A DNA stretch of 64,000 bases, from the NCBI GenBank assembly GCA_024401225.1, contig JAKSLM010000005.1, positions 1 through 64,000 on the forward strand, read 5' to 3'. Shown piece after piece: positions 26,920 through 33,454 of the stretch (its first letter is position 1; each line of letters opens with the position of its first letter). Source of the stretch: Bacteroidaceae bacterium (GTDB lineage Bacteria; Bacteroidota; Bacteroidia; Bacteroidales; Bacteroidaceae). Under the pieces are notes generated by a model that was not told the origin of the DNA, did no database searches, and saw nothing but the letters and a program-made list of their open reading frames with translations. The position numbers were made by a program, and so were the translations under genes.

Positions 26920-27324
26920 ATGACCATAACGATAACTCGAGATGCCTATAATTCCATCCTTGCACAGGCCCGACAGGATGCTCCGGTGGAGTCGTGCGGC
27001 TACCTGCTGGGAACGGACAAGGAGAATGCCACGGAGAACTATGCGATGACCAACATCGACCACTCGGAGGAGCACTTCTCGCTCGACCCCAAGGAGCAGT
27101 TCGCCGCCATCAAATATGCCAGGCAGAATGGCCTGAAGGTGGTTGGCAACTGGCATAGCCATCCAGCATCGCCCTCACGTCCTTCGCAGGAGGACATCCG
27201 ACTGGCTTACGATCCCTCCATCCTCTATTTCATCCTCTCGCTTGCGGCAGAGGAACCCGTCCTGAATGCCTTCCGCATCCAGCAGGGCGAAGTGGAGAAA
27301 TTTCCTGTAATCATCATAAAATAA
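26920..27324 (+). CDS. JAMM/MPN+ zinc metalloprotease (Mec+/HcyD-like)
   Basis: The 134-residue protein has a complete JAMM active site: Glu24 (ESCGYLLG), His79 and His81 in NWHSHP, Ser89 and Asp92 (HxHx7Sx2D). Prokaryotic relatives cut after the Gly-Gly of sulfur carriers, either releasing cysteine (Mec+) or removing extra C-terminal residues (HcyD). With a GGGMR-ended carrier in the same operon, maturation of that carrier is the simplest role. Confidence 0.9.
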   Translation: MTITITRDAYNSILAQARQDAPVESCGYLLGTDKENATENYAMTNIDHSEEHFSLDPKEQFAAIKYARQNGLKVVGNWHSHPASPSRPSQEDIRLAYDPSILYFILSLAAEEPVLNAFRIQQGEVEKFPVIIIK

Positions 27325-27326
27325 AC

Positions 27327-27342
27327 GACTAAACGATTAAAA
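27327..27342. repeat. 8-bp repeats CGACTAAA / CGATTAAA
   Basis: Two octamers identical in unit to those at 26639-26662, placed just before the encapsulin gene. Confidence 0.7.
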
Positions 27343-27353
27343 ATAGAATATCA

Positions 27354-28775
27354 ATGTCAGACAACAACATCCAGCGCAGTATTACTACTGCCACAGCTCG
27401 CAAACTTGCGAATACTACCAAGACTGCACCGCAGATGGGCAGCATCACCCCTCGTCTTCTTCTCAAGCTCCTTCCTTGGACACAGGTGGAGAGCGGCACC
27501 TACCGTGTGAACCGCACAAAGGTCGAACTCAAGAAGGCAGAACGCATAGAGATACAGTACATCAACGGCCAGCCTACCTTCACTACGAAGAATCTGCGCC
27601 AGATACCTCTGTTCCAGAAGCTTGACAACAAGATTGTTGCCGACCTCGCATCCAGCTTCGTAGCCTACGAGCGCAAGCGCGGCGAACTGCTGGTGGAGCA
27701 GGGCAAGGACAAGCAGCGCTTCTTCATCGTAGCATCCGGACAGGCTGAGGTGGTAAGCACAGGCGACCACGATGAGGAACTCTCCATCGCCCTCCTTGGT
27801 AGTGGCGAATACTTCGGCGAGACAGACCTCCTCTCGGCAGCCGACAGTACAGTCAGCGTACGTGCCGTAACCGACGCCGTGTTCCTTGCGTTGGAGACCC
27901 CAGTCCTGGCTTCACTCTTGCAGCAGAATCCAGACTTCCAGGAGCAGTTTGACAATGCAGTAAGTGAGTCGCTCCGCCTCAAGGCTACGGTCAACGAGCA
28001 TGGCGAGAAGCACATCGACCTGGTGAGCGGACACAATGAGGATAATGTCATCCCTGAAACCTACATCGACTACGAGGAGGAGCCGACGGAGTACAGTCTC
28101 AACACCCTTCAGACTGTGGTACGCGTACACACTCGTGTCAGCGACCTCTACAACGCACCGTTCAATCAGCTTGAGCAGCAGTTGCGCCTCTCCATCGAGA
28201 GCATAAAGGAACGACAGGAGTGGGAACTCATCAACAATGCCAAGTTCGGATTGCTTGCACAGGCAGCTCCGGGCTACAAGATCAGCACTCGTGCTGGTGT
28301 GCCAACACCTGATGATCTCGACGAACTCATCTCGCTCGTATGGAAGCAGCCAGCCTTCTTCATTGCCCATCCTCGTGCCATTGCAGCCTTCGAGCGTGAG
28401 TGTACTTGGCGCGGTGTGCCACCGGTAGCCATCGACCTCTTTGGCACCAAGGTCATCACATGGCGCGGTGTGCCAATCATCCCTTCCGACAAGGTGGAGA
28501 TAAAAGGCAAGTACCTTACCAACCGCGGCACAGGAACGACCGAGATCATCCTCGTCCGTACAGGCGAGAAGGAGCAGGGAGTCATTGGTCTGCATCAGGC
28601 TGGCATCCCAGGCGAGATAGCCCCAAGCCTCTCTGCACGCCTCATGGGACTCGACCAGTATGGCGTAGCAAGCTACCTGCTCACAAAGTACTTCTCGCTT
28701 GCGTCCCTCACCGACGATGCCATCGCTGTGCTCGAGAATGTTGAGGTGGGTCATTATCACAACTACGATAAATAA
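27354..28775 (+). CDS. Family 2 encapsulin shell protein with internal cNMP-binding-like domain (2B type)
   Basis: The 473-residue protein has an N-arm (1-80) with LKLLPWTQVESGTYRVNR. A cyclic-nucleotide-binding-like domain follows at ~82-210 (IPLFQKLDN; GEYFGETDLL at 151-160). The HK97-type shell core is at ~230-473 (TLQTVVRVHTRVSDLYN; QPAFFIAHPRAIAAFE; VPIIPSDKVEIKG; LTKYFSLASLTDDAIAVLENVEVGHYHNYD). These features define family 2B encapsulins, which self-assemble into protein nanocompartments. In the CNBD the phosphate-binding Arg of the RSA motif aligns with Ser165, so classic cNMP binding is doubtful. The next gene encodes the likely cargo, a cysteine desulfurase. From memory, desulfurase cargo is best known with 2A shells lacking this domain. 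Confidence 0.88.
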   Translation: MSDNNIQRSITTATARKLANTTKTAPQMGSITPRLLLKLLPWTQVESGTYRVNRTKVELKKAERIEIQYINGQPTFTTKNLRQIPLFQKLDNKIVADLASSFVAYERKRGELLVEQGKDKQRFFIVASGQAEVVSTGDHDEELSIALLGSGEYFGETDLLSAADSTVSVRAVTDAVFLALETPVLASLLQQNPDFQEQFDNAVSESLRLKATVNEHGEKHIDLVSGHNEDNVIPETYIDYEEEPTEYSLNTLQTVVRVHTRVSDLYNAPFNQLEQQLRLSIESIKERQEWELINNAKFGLLAQAAPGYKISTRAGVPTPDDLDELISLVWKQPAFFIAHPRAIAAFERECTWRGVPPVAIDLFGTKVITWRGVPIIPSDKVEIKGKYLTNRGTGTTEIILVRTGEKEQGVIGLHQAGIPGEIAPSLSARLMGLDQYGVASYLLTKYFSLASLTDDAIAVLENVEVGHYHNYDK

Positions 28776-28795
28776 GACTTAATCTCTAAAATACG

Positions 28796-28826
28796 ATTAA
28801 ACGATTAACCGTCTAATCGATTAAAA
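28796..28826. repeat. CGATTAA repeats with a small hairpin
   Basis: The spacer between encapsulin and desulfurase contains CGATTAAA-type units, including an inverted pair CGATTA / TAATCG around ACCGTC. Confidence 0.65.
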
Positions 28827-28838
28827 AAGACAACCATA

Positions 28839-30434
28839 ATGATTCTTAACGAACTAGATAACTTTCAGCCTTCCATCCCATCGCAGACGCGCTATGGCAG
28901 CATGCCGTCGGGACTTACGCTTCCCGATAGCGATCAATGCCTGTTTCGCGGAGTGATAGAGAAGTACTTCTCGGAGGATATCGTCCGCCCGGGTTCTTCT
29001 CCCCTCGGAGATACAGGAGGAGTGGTCGACGAGCCGCTGAACATAGCCAGTCTGGCTCCATCAGCCTCATCCCCTTTCGGGGGCGTGAGAGGAGCATCCG
29101 ACGATGGCCAGTACACCTTCCCGCAGGATGGCGCATGGGGCGGATCGGCATTCGGCATCGATATTCCTGAGCGCGAACTGGTGAAGGACGTTCACTACGA
29201 GGAGGTTGACACCATCAATAGCCAGGAGGTGCGCCAGCAGTTCCCTGTGCTACAGCAGAAGGTGAACGGCCACGATCTCATCTGGATGGACAATGGAGCC
29301 ACCACGCAGAAGCCGCTGCGCGTCATCGATGGCCTGTCGCACTTCTACAAGCACGACTACTCCAACATACACCGTGGAGCCCACACTCTTGCCGCACGAA
29401 GCACCGACCAGTACGAGGGAGCACGCGAGAAGGTGGCACGCTTCATCAACGCCCCAGCCAAGGAGAACATCCTCTTTGTGCGAGGCACCACCGAGGGCAT
29501 CAACCTCATTGCGCAGACCTTCGGACGCAAATTCCTTGAGCCTGGCGACAACGTCATCGTGTCCACACTCGACCACCATGCCAACATCGTGCCTTGGCAG
29601 CAGATATGCAAGGAGCGTGGAGCAGAGCTGCGAGCCATCCCATGCGACAAGAATGGCGACCTCATACTCTCCGAACTCGAGCGCCTCATCACCCCACGCA
29701 CCAAGTTTGTCAGCGTGGGCCATGTCAACAATACCTTCGGCACCATCAACGACGTGCAGTCCATCATCCGCGCAGCCCACAGCCATGGCATACCAGTACT
29801 TCTGGACGGAGCCCAGAGCGTGGCTCATACGCGCATCGACGTTCAGCGACTCGACTGCGACTTCTTCGTATTCTCCGGACACAAGATCTACGGCCCATCC
29901 GGCATCGGTGCCGTGTATGGCAAGCAGGAGTGGCTTGAGCAGCTACCACCATGGCAGGGTGGTGGCAACATGATCAAGGACGTGACCATCGAACACACCG
30001 AGTTCAACGCCCCTCCTATGCGTTTTGAGGCAGGCACACCCAACATAGCCGATGCCATAGGACTTGGCTATGCCCTCGACTTCGTGAGCAGCATAGGCAT
30101 AGAGCGCATAGAGGCGCATGAGCACGACCTTACCGAGTATGCACGCCAACAGATAGGACGCATACCAGGCATCACTATCATCGGCAATCCGAAGCATCGC
30201 GTAAGCGTCATCTCGCTCGACATACCTGGCATTCCAGCTCCGGAGGTCGGCTCTATGCTCGACAAGGAAGGCATCGCTGTGCGAGCAGGCCATCATTGTG
30301 CTCAGCCAGCCCTGCGCTCGTTGGGCTACGAGATGTCGGTGCGCCCTACCTTCGCCGTCTACAATACCCGTGAAGAGGTCGACCGTCTGGTCATCGCCCT
30401 TCAGAAGATAGTATCAGCCCACGTAAGCGCATAG
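28839..30434 (+). CDS. SufS-type cysteine desulfurase with N-terminal encapsulation extension
   Basis: The 531-residue protein has a catalytic domain from ~residue 126 (INSQEVRQQFPVLQQ; WMDNGATTQKP). The PLP Lys is Lys349 (SGHKIYGPSG) and the persulfide Cys is Cys487 (AGHHCAQPAL, SufS type). SufS proteins are about 405 residues, so ~125 extra residues precede the domain. They are Gly/Pro/Ser/Asp-rich and probably disordered, with short hydrophobic patches (VIEKYFSEDIV; VVDEPLNIASLAPS; SAFGIDIPERELVKDV). Cargo desulfurases of family 2 encapsulins carry such extensions as shell-binding tags. Placed 63 bp after the encapsulin gene, it is the probable cargo, extracting sulfur from cysteine inside the compartment. 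Confidence 0.92.
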   Translation: MILNELDNFQPSIPSQTRYGSMPSGLTLPDSDQCLFRGVIEKYFSEDIVRPGSSPLGDTGGVVDEPLNIASLAPSASSPFGGVRGASDDGQYTFPQDGAWGGSAFGIDIPERELVKDVHYEEVDTINSQEVRQQFPVLQQKVNGHDLIWMDNGATTQKPLRVIDGLSHFYKHDYSNIHRGAHTLAARSTDQYEGAREKVARFINAPAKENILFVRGTTEGINLIAQTFGRKFLEPGDNVIVSTLDHHANIVPWQQICKERGAELRAIPCDKNGDLILSELERLITPRTKFVSVGHVNNTFGTINDVQSIIRAAHSHGIPVLLDGAQSVAHTRIDVQRLDCDFFVFSGHKIYGPSGIGAVYGKQEWLEQLPPWQGGGNMIKDVTIEHTEFNAPPMRFEAGTPNIADAIGLGYALDFVSSIGIERIEAHEHDLTEYARQQIGRIPGITIIGNPKHRVSVISLDIPGIPAPEVGSMLDKEGIAVRAGHHCAQPALRSLGYEMSVRPTFAVYNTREEVDRLVIALQKIVSAHVSA

Positions 30435-30475
30435 CGCACTCTACATGCGGGCGAATGCATACGATACTGGGATAA

Positions 30476-30510
30476 GTCTCTTTTGCAGAGTATTTTTCTG
30501 CAGAAGAGAC
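30476..30510 (+). terminator. Hairpin at the end of the sulfur operon
   Basis: GTCTCTTTTGCAGA (30476-30489) pairs with TCTGCAGAAGAGAC (30497-30510) over 14 bp with one wobble. The following sequence is only moderately T-rich, so termination may be partial. Box 1 of the Lrp-type operator set lies in this stem. Confidence 0.6.
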
Positions 30511-30610
30511 GCTTTCTCTTTCGGGCGCAGAATAATTTCCCGAATTTACCTCCCGACGCACAATATATTCCGATTAAAATAGTATATTTGCAGAAACATT
30601 TGCTGTAGAA
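30485..30610 (+). promoter_or_regulatory. Promoter and putative autoregulatory operators of the Lrp/AsnC gene
   Basis: The -7 element TATATTTG is at 30583-30590. GCAGA boxes start at 30485, 30527 (GCAGAATAATTTCCCGAAT, identical over 19 bp to 23830-23848) and 30590, that is 126, 84 and 21 bp before the ATG. This matches the arrangement at the sulfur operon promoter. Spacings of 42 and 63 bp equal 4 and 6 helical turns. Confidence 0.7.
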
Positions 30611-31078
30611 ATGATTGATTACACCGACATCCGCCTTCTGAAAGAACTTCAGAAGAACGCAAAACTCACGACAAAGGAACTTGGCGATCGCATCAACCTG
30701 AGTTCATCTCCAACCTTCGAGCGTCAGAAACGACTGGAGCGCGAAGGCTACATCACCAACTATGTGGCAAAGGTTGACCATCGCAAACTGGGCAACAACC
30801 TCATTGTCTTTTGCAACATCCGCTTGAAGCAGCACAGCAAAAAGCTGGGCGAGGAGTTTGTTGCCGAGATGAAGAAGATCAGCGAAGTGACAGAATGCTA
30901 CAACACCTCCGGAGGCTTTGACTACCTGATCAAAATCTATCTGAGGGACATGGAGCACTATCACGACTTTGTGTACAACACCCTTGGTGTCATCGATTGC
31001 ATAGGCAGTCTCCACAGCGTCTTTGTCATCGCAGAGGAAAAAGCCAACTCTGGCATTCCTGTTGCCCTTGAGGTATAA
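30611..31078 (+). CDS. Lrp/AsnC family transcriptional regulator
   Basis: The 155-residue protein has an N-terminal winged-type HTH (DIRLLKELQKNAKLTTKELGDRINLSSSPTFERQKRLEREGYI, residues ~4-50) and a C-terminal RAM ligand-binding/oligomerisation domain (GFDYLIKIYLRDMEHYHDFV). Such regulators form octamers and respond to amino acids. The gene follows the sulfur operon and shares promoter boxes with it, so it most likely controls the operon and itself, with methionine, cysteine or a related amino acid as the probable signal (inference). Confidence 0.92.
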   Translation: MIDYTDIRLLKELQKNAKLTTKELGDRINLSSSPTFERQKRLEREGYITNYVAKVDHRKLGNNLIVFCNIRLKQHSKKLGEEFVAEMKKISEVTECYNTSGGFDYLIKIYLRDMEHYHDFVYNTLGVIDCIGSLHSVFVIAEEKANSGIPVALEV

Positions 31079-31085
31079 TGGCGAT

Positions 31086-31169
31086 AACTCCTTGCAAGGA
31101 TTCGCCTCACTCCTTGCAATGGTTTGCGTCACTCCTTGCAATGTTTCGACCGAATCCTTGCAAGGAGTT
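31086..31169. repeat. Four-copy 22-bp array ending in a 19-bp inverted repeat
   Basis: The decamer (C/A)TCCTTGCAA recurs at 31088, 31110, 31132 and 31154, exactly 22 bp apart. The outer copies also form a perfect inverted repeat: AACTCCTTGCAAGGATTCG (31086-31104) with its complement at 31151-31169, leaving a 46-nt loop that holds the two middle copies. It lies just downstream of the Lrp gene and is followed by TTTT, so it may also terminate. Confidence 0.9.
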
Positions 31170-31568
31170 TTGTGTAGTGGAGTCTACTATTTTCAGGACG
31201 AAGGAACTCAGTGTTTTTTTTTAGTGGTTTTCATGACCAAAAATGCACTGAGGTTTATCCTCATTTTCAAGCAGTTATAAAATTTAGGTGGTTTTTTAGT
31301 GGTTTTATATTTAAAAACCCTTCCACATACGCGTGTGAAGAAAGTTTTAAAAGAAAAAGTAGGTTTTTACCACAGAATATTTCTAAGTTGTTATAAATAA
31401 GTTTTTTAGTTGGTGCCTTTTACATTCAGTAAGCCACTAAAGAAAGCCACTGAATAAGCTATCGAGGAAAATAATGTACATTTCGGGAGGAAAACAGTTC
31501 AAACAAGCTTGTTGAATGTTTCTTGATAACTTTTCGCTTATTTGCTTTGTGGTTTGGAAAAAGAGGTG

Positions 31569-31576
31569 TATCTTTG
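31569..31576 (+). promoter_or_regulatory. -7 promoter element of ruvB
   Basis: TATCTTTG, with TTTG-containing -33-like sequence near 31541-31557; the ATG at 31597 is 20 bp downstream. Confidence 0.7.
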
Positions 31577-31596
31577 CAACAAATTAATGAAAACCA

Positions 31597-32643
31597 ATGG
31601 TAGACGATTTTGATATAAGAGAAGAACAGAGGCAGCATGGGGATAAGGACTTTGAAAATGCCTTGCGCCCGTTGCGCTTTGAGGACTTCAGCGGACAGGC
31701 TAAGGTGGTGGAAAACCTGCGCATATTCGTTGAGGCGGCTAAGTACCGTGGCGAACCGCTCGACCACACGCTGCTGCACGGCCCTCCGGGACTGGGTAAG
31801 ACTACGCTGAGCAATATCATAGCCAATGAGCTTGGGGTGGGATTCAAGGTGACCAGCGGACCTGTGCTCGACAAGCCGGGCGACCTGGCTGGAATACTGA
31901 CCAGCCTGGAGGAGAACGATGTGCTGTTTATCGATGAGATTCACCGCCTGTCGCCTGTGGTGGAGGAGTACCTGTACTCTGCCATGGAGGACTATCGCAT
32001 TGATATCATGATCGATAAGGGTCCTTCGGCTCGCAGCATTCAGATTGACCTCAGTCCGTTCACCCTGGTTGGTGCCACCACTCGCAGCGGTCTGCTTACG
32101 GCTCCTCTGCGTGCCCGATTCGGCATCAATCTGCACCTCGAGTACTACGATACGGAGACGCTGACCAAGATCATCCTCCGCTCTGCCCATCTGCTGGGCG
32201 TGCCTTGCGACTTCGATGCTGCTGGCGAGATAGCCAGCCGCAGCCGTGGCACTCCTCGTATAGCCAATGCGTTGCTGCGCCGTGTGCGCGACTTTGCTCA
32301 GGTGAGGGGCAACGGTACCATCAATCTCGCCATAGCACATGTGGCTCTCGAGGCTCTGAACATTGATAAGTTCGGACTGGATGAGATCGACAACAAGCTG
32401 CTGCTCACCATCATCGACAAGTTCAAGGGCGGACCTGTGGGCATAGGTACCATCGCTACTGCCATTGGCGAGGATGCTGGTACGGTGGAGGAGGTGTACG
32501 AACCGTTCCTGATCAAGGAGGGATTCATAAAGCGTACGCCTCGTGGACGTGAGGTTACAGAGTTGGCTTACAAGCATTTGGGACGCAGTCCGTGGGTGAA
32601 TCCGAAGGACAGCAGCGGCATGAAGAGCTTGTTTGATTTATAA
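31597..32643 (+). CDS. ruvB: Holliday junction branch migration helicase RuvB
   Basis: The 348-residue AAA+ protein has Walker [10 protein letters not shown] (~residues 65-73), Walker [10 protein letters not shown], sensor 1 GATTRSG, and a C-terminal winged helix ending [14 protein letters not shown]. With RuvA it drives branch migration in recombination repair. The length is typical. The SGNH hydrolase gene follows after 13 bp and may be co-transcribed. Confidence 0.97.
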   Translation: MVDDFDIREEQRQHGDKDFENALRPLRFEDFSGQAKVVENLRIFVEAAKYRGEPLDHTLLHGPPGLGKTTLSNIIANELGVGFKVTSGPVLDKPGDLAGILTSLEENDVLFIDEIHRLSPVVEEYLYSAMEDYRIDIMIDKGPSARSIQIDLSPFTLVGATTRSGLLTAPLRARFGINLHLEYYDTETLTKIILRSAHLLGVPCDFDAAGEIASRSRGTPRIANALLRRVRDFAQVRGNGTINLAIAHVALEALNIDKFGLDEIDNKLLLTIIDKFKGGPVGIGTIATAIGEDAGTVEEVYEPFLIKEGFIKRTPRGREVTELAYKHLGRSPWVNPKDSSGMKSLFDL

Positions 32644-32656
32644 ACAGTACAAAAAT

Positions 32657-33340
32657 ATGAAACGATCGATTATTTCCTTTATTTTATGCGTATGTGTGTG
32701 CGCGCTTCACGCACAAAAGGTGAGCATCCTGGGCGACTCGTACTCTACCTACGGCGGCTATGTGACTCCCGACTGGAACTTTGCATGGTACAACGGTGCC
32801 GATGGAGGCGACAAGGCTGGCAAGAACGACGTGAAGAGCGTGGACCAGACCTGGTGGCAGCTCATCATCAAGGAGATGGGCTACACGCTGGAGAAGAACA
32901 ACTCGTTCTCGGGATCGACCGTGTGCTACACCGGATATGGCAAGAACGACTATAGCGACCGAGCTTTCATAACCCGTATGTGCAACCTTGGCAATCCAGA
33001 CATCATCTTCGTGTTTGGCGGTACCAACGATGCCTGGGCGAAGTCGCCTGTAGGCAACTACCAGCACGAGGGATGGCTGCGCAAGGACCTCTACAGTTTC
33101 CGTCCTGCCTTCTGCTACATGATAGCGTACCTGAAGCGCAACTACCCTGATGCACGCATCATCAACATCTGCAATTCGGAGCTTTCGGACGAGGTTACGG
33201 AGACCGAGGAGGTGGTGTGCCGATACTATGGCGTGACCAATGTGCAGCTCCGTGATGTGGAAAAGCAATGGGGACATCCTTCCGTGGCAGGCATGAAGGC
33301 TATATGTGAGCAGGTAAAGGCTGCATTAGTAACAAAATAG
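32657..33340 (+). CDS. Secreted SGNH/GDSL hydrolase
   Basis: The 227-residue protein has a signal peptide (MKRSIISFILCVCVCALHAQ). SGNH blocks follow: GDSYS with nucleophile Ser28, a Gly in NSFSGSTV, GGTND (block III, Asn), and the terminal HPSVAGM (block V, His). It is an exported esterase or deacylase, probably acting on acylated glycans; the substrate is not known. The ATG at 32657 gives a clean signal peptide. A terminator follows at 33374-33414. Confidence 0.87.
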   Translation: MKRSIISFILCVCVCALHAQKVSILGDSYSTYGGYVTPDWNFAWYNGADGGDKAGKNDVKSVDQTWWQLIIKEMGYTLEKNNSFSGSTVCYTGYGKNDYSDRAFITRMCNLGNPDIIFVFGGTNDAWAKSPVGNYQHEGWLRKDLYSFRPAFCYMIAYLKRNYPDARIINICNSELSDEVTETEEVVCRYYGVTNVQLRDVEKQWGHPSVAGMKAICEQVKAALVTK

Positions 33341-33373
33341 TAGACAAAATAGTCTTTTTGGAGTAAAATGGTT

Positions 33374-33414
33374 AAGATTTCCACCTTATTATATAGGCGG
33401 AAATCTTTTTTTTT
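33374..33414 (+). terminator. Intrinsic terminator before topA
   Basis: AAGATTTCC (33374-33382) pairs with GGAAATCTT (33399-33407), with an inner CC/GG pair and a T-run to 33414. The topA -7 element (33417-33424) starts right after it. Confidence 0.85.
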
Positions 33415-33416
33415 AC

Positions 33417-33424
33417 TTACTTTG
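33417..33424 (+). promoter_or_regulatory. -7 promoter element of topA
   Basis: TTACTTTG, one base off TAnnTTTG, 31 bp before the ATG at 33455. Confidence 0.55.
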
Positions 33425-33454
33425 CACCCGAAATTTTGAAAAGTAGTATAGAAT

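Larger units (their letters stand above)
31079..31596. other. Long spacer without a gene, with repeats
   Basis: No convincing ORF. Contents: the 22-bp-period array at 31086-31169; two copies of TTTTTTAGTGGTTTT at 31217-31231 and 31292-31306 with related inverted fragments (CCACTAAAGAAA near 31434); a small CTCAGTG/CACTGAG inverted pair around 31208-31252; and the ruvB promoter at 31569-31576. The middle (31180-31450) is strongly AT-rich and may be a decayed element. Confidence 0.6.

Noticed and set aside
31086..31169. Possible CRISPR or attachment site
   Set aside because: Copies of ~10 bp at 22-bp spacing are too short for CRISPR, and no integrase or tRNA is nearby.
31459..32577. 372-residue minus-strand ORF
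   Set aside because: Antisense to ruvB and its promoter; no recognisable motif.
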